Source of the DNA: Trebonia sp.
Lineage (GTDB): Bacteria; Actinomycetota; Actinomycetes; Streptosporangiales; Streptosporangiaceae
Length of the DNA stretch: 27,750 nucleotides
Assembly (NCBI GenBank): GCA_030038035.1
Contig: JASHPP010000251.1
Location: 1-27,750, forward strand
Reading direction: 5' to 3'
Shown here: piece after piece, positions 7,802 through 16,800 of the stretch
How the letters are laid out: each line of letters opens with the position of its first letter
How positions within the stretch are numbered: position 1 is the first letter of the stretch
The notes under the pieces: model-generated
Told to the model about the DNA's origin: nothing
Database searches by the model: none
Seen by the model: only the letters and a program-made list of their open reading frames with translations
Program-made: the position numbers and the translations under genes

Positions 7802-9134
7802 CAGCGCGCCCGCCGCGCCGCGTGGCGACAAGCTCGGGCTGCGGCTCGCGCTGGCCTTCCTCGCCGTGGCGCTCGCCGCGATCGCGCTGCTTGCCGTGCT
7901 GGCGGCCGTCTTCGCCGCCGCCGACGTCTCATCGCTCGCCGGCCGGCAGCGCAGCGAGCTGGCCGGCGCGATCTCGCTGGCCGCGGGCGCGGCCTGGGAC
8001 AAAAACGGCAACTGGGCCTCCGCCGACCTGTTCCCGGTCCTCGACCTGGCCGAGCGCACCGGCGTGGACCTGCAGGTCCGCGACGCAGGGGGCGGCACGG
8101 TGGCCGGCACGCCCGGTTTCGCCGCCGCGGCGGGACCGCTGGCCAGCGCACCGGTCGTGGTCAGGGACCAGCGCGTTGGCACGGTTCTCGCGCGGTTCAG
8201 CGGCGCCGGGCTCGGCGGCGCGGACGGCGCCCTGCGGACCGCGCTGCTGCAGGCCATCGCGGGCGCGGCCGGGGTGGCGGCGCTGCTGGCACTGGCGGCC
8301 GGCCTCACGGTCGCCCGGCGGATCGCCCGTCCGGTCGAGCGGCTCATCGCCGCGACGAGGTCGATGGCCGGCGGTGACCGGGCCGCGCGGGCAGGCGATG
8401 TCCGCGCACCCGGGGAACTCGGTGAGCTGGCGGCGGCCTTTGACCAGATGGCGGACACGCTGGACCGGGAGGACCGGATCCGCCGCGACATGGTGGCAGG
8501 CGTCGCGCACGAGCTGCGGACGCCGATCGCGGTGCTCCAGGCGGGCCATGAGGCCCTGCTCGACGGTGTCGCCGAGCCAACCCCCGACGAGCTGTCCTCG
8601 TTGCGCGATGAGGTGCTGCGGCTAGCGCGAATGGTCGATGACCTGCAGACGCTTGCCGCCGCCGACGCCGCCGCCCTGCACCTGGCGCGGCGCCGCTGCG
8701 ACCTGGCGGACATCGCCGCCACGGCGGCCGACAGCCTCGCCCGCCGGTTCGAGGCCGCCGACATCGAGCTGGACAGGCAGCTGTCACCCGTGCCGGTGCT
8801 CGCCGACCCGCGCTGGCTGCATCAGGTCGTCACCAACCTCCTGACCAACGCGCTGAAGTTCACGCCGGCCGGCGGCCGGGTCAGCGTCCGCGCCGGGCTG
8901 GCGGGAGCCGACGCCGTGCTGGAGGTCGCCGACACCGGGATCGGCATCCCGGCCGACGACCTGCCCCGCATCTTCGACAGGTTCTGGCGCGGGCAGGGCG
9001 CCGCGCAGGCCTCAGGCAGTGGCATCGGCCTCGCGGTCGCCGCGGAGCTGGCCAGGGCGCACGGCGGCCGGCTCACCGCGGCGAGCACGGCAGGCCGCGG
9101 CACCACGATGACGCTCACCATGCCGCACGCGTGA
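7794..9134 (+). CDS. Membrane sensor histidine kinase
   Basis: A 446-residue HAMP-type sensor kinase. Transmembrane helix 1 is about 17-43 and helix 2 about 150-172; between them is a roughly 105-residue extracytoplasmic sensor domain with no recognised fold. A HAMP linker (173-225, RRIARPVERLIAATRSMAGGD) leads to the phosphoacceptor H239 in VAHELRTPIAVLQ. The ATPase domain has the N box NLLTNALKFTP, G1 DTGIGIPADDLPRIFDRFWR and G2 GSGIGLAVA. It presumably phosphorylates the upstream regulator, whose stop codon lies inside this gene's first codons (ATGACTGA). The 3' end overlaps the convergent PIG-L-like gene by 20 bases. The signal sensed is unknown. Confidence 0.95.
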
Positions 9135-9834
9135 CCGCCCGCTCGCGCTGTCGCGGCCCTGGCTGCGGGAACAGCAGCCAGCGCAGCGGCTCCCTGCCGT
9201 CGAGTGCGTCCAGGCGGCGCATGAGCGCGGGCAAAGCCTGCGACTGGCTGGAGTGCGCTGCCGCGGCGGACTTCTGGATCGCGCGCGCGGTGGCGGCGTC
9301 GGCGCCGAGGTCGATCGCCCAGGCGCCGGGAGTGCCCGGCCGGGTGCGGGCAAGCAGCGGCACGCCCAGCTGCGCGGCGGCCGCGGCGGCGGCGCGGGCG
9401 ACCGCGATGTCGTCGCCGTCGCCCGCCTCGGGGGCGGTGACAACCAGCAGGTCCGCGGAGTGCTGGCGGATCGCGCGCCTGATCCGGTCGCCGAGTTCGG
9501 CCGCCGGCTGCTCGGCGAGCTTCCCGTCGGGGTAATTGGCGACCGTGAGCTCGCCGATGCCCAGCACCGCGGCGGCCAGCTGCACTTCCCAGGGCCGGAT
9601 GGCGACGAGCCGGGCGCTGGCCGAATTGTGCGCGGCGGCCTCGCCGCGGGTCAGGCACAGCAGGCTCAGGCTGGCGCCGGCCCGGCGGAACGCGTACAGC
9701 AGCCCGCCCAGTTCCGCCGACTCCTGGCCGGGCCGGGCCGTCACGGCCAGCACGCTGGCGGCGGCGGGCAGCGTGAGCGAAGCGGCAGCGGTTGCGGCCA
9801 CCCGCAGCGAGGTGGCGGCTGTCGCAGTGGTCAT
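9115..9834 (-). CDS. PIG-L/LmbE-like protein lacking the canonical catalytic motif
   Basis: About 239 residues starting at ATG 9834, which has AAGGAG seven bases upstream; the longer open frame to 10026 overlaps moeA and reads as non-coding sequence. The overall pattern follows PIG-L deacetylases: a first strand SVLAVTARPGQESAELGGLLYAFRR-type opening, LLCLTRGEA, NYPDGKL, ADLLVVTAPEAGDGDDIAVARAA, and a C-terminal AAAHSSQSQAL. However the zinc-binding and catalytic AHPDDE motif reads TARPGQES, and the HPDH-type motif reads GDGDD. The metal ligands are therefore replaced, and it may be a non-catalytic or repurposed member. True PIG-L enzymes remove acetyl groups from N-acetylglucosaminyl substrates, as in mycothiol synthesis; I would not assign that here. 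It lies 172 bases downstream of moeA on the same strand. Confidence 0.8.
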   Translation of the reverse strand: MTTATAATSLRVAATAAASLTLPAAASVLAVTARPGQESAELGGLLYAFRRAGASLSLLCLTRGEAAAHNSASARLVAIRPWEVQLAAAVLGIGELTVANYPDGKLAEQPAAELGDRIRRAIRQHSADLLVVTAPEAGDGDDIAVARAAAAAAAQLGVPLLARTRPGTPGAWAIDLGADAATARAIQKSAAAAHSSQSQALPALMRRLDALDGREPLRWLLFPQPGPRQRERAVTRAAW

Positions 9835-10006
9835 CAGGTGCTCCTTCGGTTCGGGTAGCGGGACGCCAGCCGCTTGCCCCGGGGAGAGCAAACGGCCGGC
9901 TACGTTCACTGTCGCCGAGACGCGTGAGACTGATGTGCAGTGGTTGTGGAGACCAGATGGAACTGCTGGCGCTGCCCCGCCTAACGGGGGCGGGCTGATC
10001 TCGCTA

Positions 10007-11293
10007 TCAAGCACCCCAGATCGCAAGCACCTCGATGACGCTGCCGCGGGTGAAGTGGCCGCGCCCGATGGGTATCGGCCACCAGGCGTCGGCCCGGGCG
10101 AGCTGGCTCGTCGAGCCCGCGCCGCGCCTGCCCGGCGTCGCCAGGGTGCCGTCCTGACCCCACGTCAGGGTGACCGGCACCCAGTCCTCGACGCCGGGCG
10201 CGGACGTCCAGTCACGGTCCAGCGTCACCCGCTGCGTGCGCTCGGTCGGCTCCCAGCCCTGGATGGCGGCGATCACCGGGCGGGCGAACACCTCGAAGAT
10301 CACCGCGGCGGCCAGCGGGTAGCCGGGCAGCCCGATGACAGGAGCGGCTCCGGCCGGCTGGTGCGCCCGCGGACGGCCAAGCTTGACGTGGCCGAGCAGC
10401 ACCGGGTGACCGGGCCGGACCGCGGCGCCTGCCACGGCCAGGCCGCCAACGTCGGCGAGCACCGCGGCGGTGTGATCGCCGCGGCCGCGGCTTGAGCCGG
10501 CGATGACGAGGACCAGGTCGGCGGCCAGGGCCGAGCGCCGGATCTCGGCGGCCAGCGTGTCCGGGTCGTCCGGCTGCACGTCGCTCACCGCCGGCAGCGC
10601 GCCCACCTGGCGGCACCGGGACGCGAGCATGAGGGAGTTGCTGTCGATGATCTCACCTGGCCGGATCGTGGACCCGGCGGGCCTGATCTCGTCTCCGGTC
10701 GGGATGATCGCGACCACCGGCTGCCTGGCCACGGCCAGCGCGGCGTGTCCGGCCGCCACCGCGACGGCGAGGTCACCTGGCCGGAGCCGGCGGCCTGCCG
10801 GGACGAGGACCTGGCCCGCCAGGAAATCCTCGCCGGTCGTGCGGACATGGCGCCCGCGCCGCACCGGGCCTGCGCCGCCCGTGATGCGGACGCCGCCGTC
10901 ATCGCCGGGCAGGACCCGCTCGCGCTCGACCACCGTGTCGGTGCCCGGCGGCAACGGGTCGCCGGTGTCGATCCACTGGAACGCCGAGGCCGGCAGGGCC
11001 ACCTCGGCGGCGGCGCCGGCGGCGCCGAGGGAAGCGGCGGCGACCGCGATGCCGTCCATGGCGGCGCAGTCCGACCGGGGCGACGGCCAGCGCGCGTGCA
11101 CCGGGGCGGCCGTCACCCGGCCGAGTGCCGCGGTGGCAGGCACCTGCTCGACGACCGGCGCGTCCAGCCAGCCTGCCCGCGCGCACGCGTCCATCCACTG
11201 CGCGTAGGCCAGCCGCGGGCTCGGCCTGCCCGCGCCGTCGCCGTCGGCACCGGACGCGTCCCCGGCCGCGCTATCGGGGGCCGGGCCGCTCAT
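10007..11293 (-). CDS. moeA: Molybdopterin molybdotransferase MoeA-like protein
   Basis: A 428-residue MoeA-family protein, which inserts molybdate into adenylated molybdopterin to form molybdenum cofactor. Seen in order: SDCAAMDGIAV, WIDTGDPLPPGTDTVV, VRTTGEDFLAGQVL, RLRPGDLAVAVAAG, the MoCF-binding domain entry VVAIIPTGDEIRP, IAGSSRGRGDHTAAVL, and VIGLPGYPLAAAVIFE, then a C-terminal beta-barrel-like domain. The AGSSxGRxDxT and GLPGYP versions resemble the MoeA subgroup that is often fused to a periplasmic-binding-protein-like domain; no such fusion is present here. The ATG overlaps the fdhD stop (ATGA), so the two are one operon. The first 25 or so residues are a low-complexity acidic extension. 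No other molybdenum cofactor genes lie in the window. Confidence 0.9.
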   Translation of the reverse strand: MSGPAPDSAAGDASGADGDGAGRPSPRLAYAQWMDACARAGWLDAPVVEQVPATAALGRVTAAPVHARWPSPRSDCAAMDGIAVAAASLGAAGAAAEVALPASAFQWIDTGDPLPPGTDTVVERERVLPGDDGGVRITGGAGPVRRGRHVRTTGEDFLAGQVLVPAGRRLRPGDLAVAVAAGHAALAVARQPVVAIIPTGDEIRPAGSTIRPGEIIDSNSLMLASRCRQVGALPAVSDVQPDDPDTLAAEIRRSALAADLVLVIAGSSRGRGDHTAAVLADVGGLAVAGAAVRPGHPVLLGHVKLGRPRAHQPAGAAPVIGLPGYPLAAAVIFEVFARPVIAAIQGWEPTERTQRVTLDRDWTSAPGVEDWVPVTLTWGQDGTLATPGRRGAGSTSQLARADAWWPIPIGRGHFTRGSVIEVLAIWGA

Positions 11294-12144
11294 GCCGACA
11301 GCCGGTGCGTGCCGGTGTAGACGTTCATCGACAGGCCGCGCAGGAACCCGACGAGCGTGAGGCCCGCCTCTTCGGCGAGGTCGGCGGCCAGCGACGAGGG
11401 CGCGGAGACGGCGGCCAGCAGCGGTATCCCGGCCAGCACGGCCTTCTGGACCAGTTCGAAGGAGGCCCGGCCGCTGACCAGCAGCACGCAGCCGGCCAGC
11501 GGCAGCCTGTCGTTCAGCAGCGCCCAGCCGACGATCTTGTCAACGGCGTTGTGCCTGCCCACGTCCTCGCGCACCGCGATGAGGTCGCCGGCGGCGCTGA
11601 ACAGGCCGGCCGCGTGCAGCCCGCCGGTGCGGGAGAACACCCGCTGCGCCTCGCGCAGCCGGTCAGGCAGCGCGGCAAGCACCACGGGGTCGAACCGGGT
11701 CTCGTCCGCGGCCAGCGGCGCGTGCGGCAGCACGCAGATGTCCTCGATGCTGGTCTTGCCGCAGATGCCGCACGCGCTGGTCGTCATGAAGTTACGGCGG
11801 GCACCGGCGGGCACGCTGACGCCCGCGGTGAGTTTCACGTCGGCGATGTTGCCGAGTCCGTCGTGGTCGCCGTGGCCGCACGAGGTGCCGTCGCAGAGCT
11901 TGATCTCGGCGATGTCGGCGGGGGAGCGGACGATGGCCTCGCTCACCAGGAACCCCGCCGCGAGCTCGATGTCGTCGCCGGGGGTGCGCATCGTCATCGT
12001 CAGCGCCGCGCCGTCCACCCGGATCCCGAGCGGTTCCTCGGCGGCCAGCAGGTCCGCGCGCGGGTCGGCCCGTCCGGGACCGGCCTGGCCGTCGCCGGGC
12101 AGCATCAGCCGCACCACGCGCCGTCGTGCCGTACGCCCGGACAA
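11290..12144 (-). CDS. fdhD: Formate dehydrogenase accessory sulfurtransferase FdhD
   Basis: A 284-residue FdhD protein. In other bacteria it takes sulfur from a cysteine desulfurase and passes it to the molybdenum cofactor of formate dehydrogenase. Diagnostic parts are EEPLGIRVDGAALTMTMRTPGDDIELAAGFLVSEAI, the persulfide-carrying pair C125/C128 in SACGICGK, FSRTGGLHAAGLF, VREDVGRHNAVDKIVG and LVSGRASFELVQKAV. The start is uncertain: TTG at 12144 follows AAAGGG by seven bases and gives a full-length N-terminus; an ATG 13 codons in (12105) is the alternative. It is the first gene of the fdhD-moeA operon, but no formate dehydrogenase subunit genes are in the window. Confidence 0.95.
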   Translation of the reverse strand: MSGRTARRRVVRLMLPGDGQAGPGRADPRADLLAAEEPLGIRVDGAALTMTMRTPGDDIELAAGFLVSEAIVRSPADIAEIKLCDGTSCGHGDHDGLGNIADVKLTAGVSVPAGARRNFMTTSACGICGKTSIEDICVLPHAPLAADETRFDPVVLAALPDRLREAQRVFSRTGGLHAAGLFSAAGDLIAVREDVGRHNAVDKIVGWALLNDRLPLAGCVLLVSGRASFELVQKAVLAGIPLLAAVSAPSSLAADLAEEAGLTLVGFLRGLSMNVYTGTHRLSA

Positions 12145-12272
12145 TGCTCCGCCCTTTCGACGTTTCCGTCACAGATCAGCGTAACGCCGCGTGCCCGGCG
12201 AACACGATCGGCGGAGGTCGCGACGGTCGCCACGGACCGTTCCGTGCCTTGATCCGAAGCCCTTGATCTTTA

Positions 12273-12288
12273 TATGGTCTAGACCATA
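12273..12288. promoter_or_regulatory. Perfect 16-bp palindrome matching the DasR/NagR operator core
   Basis: TATGGTCTAGACCATA is a perfect inverted repeat. Its core TGGTCTAGACCA is identical to the core of the dre element bound by the GntR-family regulator DasR of Streptomyces, which senses aminosugar phosphates. The site lies in the divergent gap between fdhD and gap, 133 bases before the gap start and 128 before the fdhD start. A possible -10-like TATATG (12271-12276) overlaps it, so binding could block transcription. The palindrome is seen directly; regulator identity is inferred from the known consensus. Confidence 0.75.
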
Positions 12289-12318
12289 GGTGCCGCGCGA
12301 TGCCTGCCCCCGGGAACC

Positions 12319-12345
12319 TTGAGCGCTGTCCTCGTGTTCGATAAT
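12319..12345 (+). promoter_or_regulatory. Candidate gap operon promoter
   Basis: TTGAGC (12319-12324) and GATAAT (12340-12345) with a 15-base spacer lie 31 bases downstream of the palindrome. Transcription would start near 12352 and leave about 70 bases of leader before the gap GTG. The spacer is shorter than usual, so this is tentative. Confidence 0.35.
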
Positions 12346-12388
12346 TACCGAGGGGGAGTGACAAGCGCCCGGGGACGTTGGACTCTAG

Positions 12389-13435
<1,047 letters not shown>

Positions 13436-13441
13436 GTGGTC

Positions 13442-14653
13442 ATGCGCTCTGTTGACGACATCGAGGTCGCCGGACGGCGGGTGCTGCTGCGGTCGGACCT
13501 GAACGTGCCGCTGGACCTGAAGGGCAGCGGCGCGATCACCGACGACCTGCGGATCCGGGCCAGCCTGCCGGTCATCCGCAAGCTCGCGGACCGCGGCGCG
13601 CGCGTGGTGATCCTCGCGCATCTTGGCCGCCCGAAGGGCGACGACTTCGCGACCCGCGCGGCCGGCGGCCCGTCGCTTGCCCCGGTGGCGTCCCGGCTCG
13701 GCGAGCTGCTCGGCAAGCCGGTGGCGTTCGCGACCGACCTGGTCGGCCCGTCGGCGGTGGCGACTGTCGAGGGGCTGGACGACGGCGGCGTCGCGCTGCT
13801 TGAGAACGTCAGGTTCGAGCCCGCGGAGACCGCTCAGGATGATTCGCGGCGATCCCGGCTCGCTGCCGAGCTCGCCACCTTCGGCGACGTCTACGTGGGT
13901 GACGGGTTCGGGGCGGTGCACCGCAAGCACGCGTCCGTCTACGACCTGCCGCTGCTGCTGCCGCACGCGGCCGGCGATCTGGTGGTCGCGGAGGTGGCCG
14001 TGCTGCGGCGGCTGACGCAGTCCCCGGCCCGTCCGTACGTGGTCGTGCTCGGCGGGTCCAAGGTCTCGGACAAGCTCGGCGTGATCGGCAACCTGCTCGA
14101 CCTGGCCGACCGGGTGCTGATCGGCGGCGGAATGGGGTACACGTTCCTCGCGGCGCTCGGGTACGAGGTCGGGCATTCCCTGCTCGAGGCCGACCAGATC
14201 GAGCCGGTGCGCGGGGTGCTCGCGGAGGCGAAGCGCCGCGGGGTCGAGATCGTGCTGCCGACCGACATCGTGGCGGCGACGCACTTCGCCCCTGACGCGC
14301 AGTCGGTCGTCGTTCCCGCGGACGCGATCCCGGCGGACCGGGAGGGCATGGACATGGGGCCGGACACCCGCGCGCTGTTCGCCGCGAAGCTGATCGACGC
14401 GCGGACCGTGTTCTGGAACGGGCCGGTGGGCGTGTTCGAGTTCCCGGCGTTCGCCGCCGGCACCCGCGCGATCGCCGAGGCGATCACGAAGGTCGACGGG
14501 CTCACCGTGGTCGGCGGCGGCGACTCGGCGGCGGCCGTGCGGTCGTTCGGCCTGGCGGAGGACGCCTTCGGGCACATCTCCACGGGCGGCGGCGCGTCGC
14601 TTGAGTACCTGGAGGGGAAGACGCTGCCCGGTCTGGTAGCACTGGAGTCGTGA
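13442..14653 (+). CDS. pgk: Phosphoglycerate kinase
   Basis: A 403-residue enzyme transferring phosphate from 1,3-bisphosphoglycerate to ADP. Visible family segments: [15 protein letters not shown] near the N-terminus, [73 protein letters not shown] and [11 protein letters not shown], ending [21 protein letters not shown] prefer the ATG at 13442; a GTG at 13436, immediately after the gap stop, is in frame and would add two residues. The 3' end overlaps the tpiA start by four bases (GTGA). In many homologues GDGFGxAHR reads GDAFGTAHR; the difference is small. Confidence 0.97.
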   Translation: MRSVDDIEVAGRRVLLRSDLNVPLDLKGSGAITDDLRIRASLPVIRKLADRGARVVILAHLGRPKGDDFATRAAGGPSLAPVASRLGELLGKPVAFATDLVGPSAVATVEGLDDGGVALLENVRFEPAETAQDDSRRSRLAAELATFGDVYVGDGFGAVHRKHASVYDLPLLLPHAAGDLVVAEVAVLRRLTQSPARPYVVVLGGSKVSDKLGVIGNLLDLADRVLIGGGMGYTFLAALGYEVGHSLLEADQIEPVRGVLAEAKRRGVEIVLPTDIVAATHFAPDAQSVVVPADAIPADREGMDMGPDTRALFAAKLIDARTVFWNGPVGVFEFPAFAAGTRAIAEAITKVDGLTVVGGGDSAAAVRSFGLAEDAFGHISTGGGASLEYLEGKTLPGLVALES

Positions 14654-15441
14654 GCGACAACAAACTCCCGCTGATCGCGGGCAACTGGAAGATGAACTGC
14701 AATCACCTCGAGGCGATCGCCCTGGTGCAGAAGCTGGCCTTCTCGCTGGCACCGAAGGACTTCACCTTCGTCGAGGTGGTCGTCCTGCCGCCGTTCACCG
14801 ACCTGCGCAGCGTGCAGACGCTGGTCGACGGCGACAGGCTGCGGATCGGGTACGGCGCCCAGGACCTGTCGCCGTATCCCAGGGGCGCCTACACGGGGGA
14901 CATCTCCGGGCCGATGCTCGCCAAGCTCGGCTGTTCCTATGTGCTCGCCGGGCACTCCGAGCGGCGGCAACACCACCACGAGGACGACGCGCTCGTGAAC
15001 GCCAAGGTCCGCGCGGCCCTGGCGGTCTCGATCACGCCGATCCTGTGCGTGGGAGAGAACATCGGGGTGCGCAAGGCCGGCGGGCACGTGCCGTTCGTGC
15101 TCGGGCAGCTCGACGGGTCGCTGGCCAAGGTGCCCGCCGACGCGGTGGCGTCCATGGTGATCGCCTACGAGCCGGTGTGGGCGATCGGCACCGGCGAGGT
15201 CGCCAGCCCCGGCGACGCCCAGCAGATGTGCGCGGCCATCAGGGAACGGCTTACCGCGATCCACGGCCCCGGGACGGCCCTGGGTGCGCGTATCCTGTAT
15301 GGCGGGTCCGTCAAGGACGATAACATCGCCCCTATCATGGCGCAGCCGGACGTGGACGGCGTGCTCGTGGGCGGCGCCAGCCTGGACGCCGGTCAGTTCA
15401 CCTCGATCTGCCGGTATCGTGAGCTGGCGGCGGGCCGCTAG
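14650..15441 (+). CDS. tpiA: Triosephosphate isomerase
   Basis: A 263-residue TIM-barrel enzyme interconverting dihydroxyacetone phosphate and glyceraldehyde 3-phosphate. N-terminal [16 protein letters not shown] contains the substrate-contacting N and K; the electrophilic histidine is in [10 protein letters not shown], the catalytic glutamate in [16 protein letters not shown] (loop 6), and the phosphate loops are [13 protein letters not shown] and [14 protein letters not shown]. The GTG start overlaps the pgk stop. It is followed by secG after 41 bases, the usual actinobacterial order. Confidence 0.98.
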   Translation: MSDNKLPLIAGNWKMNCNHLEAIALVQKLAFSLAPKDFTFVEVVVLPPFTDLRSVQTLVDGDRLRIGYGAQDLSPYPRGAYTGDISGPMLAKLGCSYVLAGHSERRQHHHEDDALVNAKVRAALAVSITPILCVGENIGVRKAGGHVPFVLGQLDGSLAKVPADAVASMVIAYEPVWAIGTGEVASPGDAQQMCAAIRERLTAIHGPGTALGARILYGGSVKDDNIAPIMAQPDVDGVLVGGASLDAGQFTSICRYRELAAGR

Positions 15442-15482
15442 CAGGCCGGCTGGCTTCCGCCAACAGGGAAGTGAATGGAGAC

Positions 15483-15713
15483 ATGGAGATCGCGCTATCG
15501 GTGATCCTGATCATCACGAGCCTCGTGATGGTCGTACTCGTTCTCCTGCACAAGGGCAAGGGCGGCGGCCTGTCCGACCTGTTCGGCGGCGGGGTCTCCT
15601 CGACTCTCGGCTCGTCTTCGGTGGTGGAGCGGAACCTGGACCGAATCACCATCTTCTTCGGTGTCTTGTGGTTCGTCTGCATCGTTGCTCTAGCCTGGCT
15701 CATCACTCACTAA
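15483..15713 (+). CDS. secG: Preprotein translocase subunit SecG
   Basis: A 76-residue, two-helix membrane protein. Helix 1 is IALSVILIITSLVMVVLVLLH, followed by the conserved cytoplasmic loop KGKGGGLSDLFGGGVSSTLGSSSVVERNLDR and helix 2, ITIFFGVLWFVCIVALAWLI. SecG is the small accessory subunit of the SecYEG export channel and stimulates SecA-driven translocation. The ATG at 15483 (preceded by GGAG) gives the usual family length; a GTG at 15471 is also in frame. The position between tpiA and rbpA is the conserved actinobacterial arrangement. Confidence 0.97.
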   Translation: MEIALSVILIITSLVMVVLVLLHKGKGGGLSDLFGGGVSSTLGSSSVVERNLDRITIFFGVLWFVCIVALAWLITH

Positions 15714-15799
15714 CAGATATGTATCTGCGGCAGATCTGGCAGATCCAGTTAAGTGGTGCTAAGCCAGCGACGACGATTTCCCGTGACAAGGGGTGGTCT

Positions 15800-16135
15800 G
15801 TGAGTAGTGGCAACGCTATACGCGGAAGCAGAGTGGGCGCCGGCCCGATGGGCGAGGCGGAGCGCGGCGAGGCCGCGCCTCGGGTATGGGTGGCGTTCTG
15901 GTGCTCGAACGGACACGAGACCAAGCCGAGCTTCGCGTCCGACGCTGCCATCCCCGACGTGTGGGAGTGCCCGCGGTGCGGCTTCCCGGCCGGCCAGGAC
16001 CAGCTCAACCCGCCGGCCCCGCCCCGTGTCGAGCCGTACAAGACGCACCTGGCCTACGTGAAGGAGCGCCGCAGCGACGCCGACGGCGAGGCGATCCTCG
16101 CCGAGGCCCTGCAGCGCCTGCGCAGCGGCGTCTGA
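15800..16135 (+). CDS. rbpA: RNA polymerase-binding protein RbpA
   Basis: A 111-residue actinobacterial transcription factor that binds the sigma-A/RNA polymerase holoenzyme and stabilises promoter open complexes. It starts with GTG at 15800 (AAGGGG six bases upstream), reading SSGNAIRGSRVGAGPMGEAERGE, almost identical to the family N-terminus. The zinc-ribbon core follows, with cysteines in FWCSNGHE and WECPRCGFPAG, then the C-terminal sigma-interacting helix YKTHLAYVKERRSDADGEAILAEALQRLR. A longer in-frame ORF reaching upstream through tpiA and secG is not real. In Streptomyces rbpA responds to oxidative and antibiotic stress through SigR; I see no clear GGAAT/GTT pair upstream here. Confidence 0.96.
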   Translation: MSSGNAIRGSRVGAGPMGEAERGEAAPRVWVAFWCSNGHETKPSFASDAAIPDVWECPRCGFPAGQDQLNPPAPPRVEPYKTHLAYVKERRSDADGEAILAEALQRLRSGV

Positions 16136-16155
16136 ACCGGCGACAACGGCCCTGG

Positions 16156-16797
16156 TCAGCTCACTTCCGTGGTGTAGACAACGACATTGCTGAGGTAGTG
16201 GCCCGTGGCGTAGTCGAAGGCGCCGCCGCATGTGATGAGGCGCAGCTCTGGATAGGGGGCGGGGCCGTACACGGTCGCGGTCGGAAACTGGTCCTTGAGA
16301 TAGGTCTGCACGGCCGTCACGCGGAACTCCACCGTCGTCCCGTCGGCGCGCCGGACGTAGACGCGGTCCCCGGGCTGCAACTCGGACAGCCGGAAGAACA
16401 CGCCGGGACCCGTCAGCGAGTCGATGTGGCCGACGATGATGGCTGGGCCGATCGCCCCTGGCCGCGGGCTGCCGGTGTACCAGCCCGCCACGGTCGTCGT
16501 CGACGGCACCTGCAACTCCCCGCCCGCGGTCAGGCCAAGAGTGATGAGCTTAGTCCGCACCCCGATCAGCGGGATGGTCAGCAACACCGGCCTGGCGACC
16601 GCCGGAGCCGGCTTCTCAAGCACCTGCGGCGGCGGGGCGACGACCGGGCCCGTGGGGGCGGGCAGGGCCGCTACACCGAGCGGGGGCGGTCGCATGGCCG
16701 CAGTCGAGTGCCGGGTCAGCAGCAGCCCGGCCGTCCCGCCCGCGATCACCAGCAGGCCGGCCGCGCACACGACGACGGCCGGCCTGCGGATGAGCAC
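16156..16797 (-). CDS. Class F sortase
   Basis: A 213-residue transpeptidase with an N-terminal membrane helix (about 7-27, VVVCAAGLLVIAGGTAGLLL), a Pro-rich linker, and a sortase barrel. The catalytic histidine is in IIVGHIDSLTG, and the nucleophile in LRLITCGGAFD, the TLxTC-like motif. The segment that usually supplies the catalytic arginine reads TGHYLSNVVVYT, so its arginine is not obvious. Class F sortases are common in actinobacteria, and their substrates are poorly defined. The GTG start lies three bases after the stop of the DUF4397 gene, which makes the pair an operon and DUF4397 a plausible partner. It converges on rbpA with a 20-base gap and no terminator-like hairpin that I could see. 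Confidence 0.88.
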   Translation of the reverse strand: MLIRRPAVVVCAAGLLVIAGGTAGLLLTRHSTAAMRPPPLGVAALPAPTGPVVAPPPQVLEKPAPAVARPVLLTIPLIGVRTKLITLGLTAGGELQVPSTTTVAGWYTGSPRPGAIGPAIIVGHIDSLTGPGVFFRLSELQPGDRVYVRRADGTTVEFRVTAVQTYLKDQFPTATVYGPAPYPELRLITCGGAFDYATGHYLSNVVVYTTEVS

Positions 16798-16800
16798 CGG

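Noticed and set aside
9835..10026. N-terminal extension of the PIG-L-like gene to 10026
   Set aside because: It overlaps the moeA end, and the strong AAGGAG before ATG 9834 marks the real start.
15284..15799. Long N-terminal extension of rbpA through tpiA and secG
   Set aside because: It overlaps two genes in another frame; the GTG at 15800 has a good ribosome binding site and the family N-terminus.
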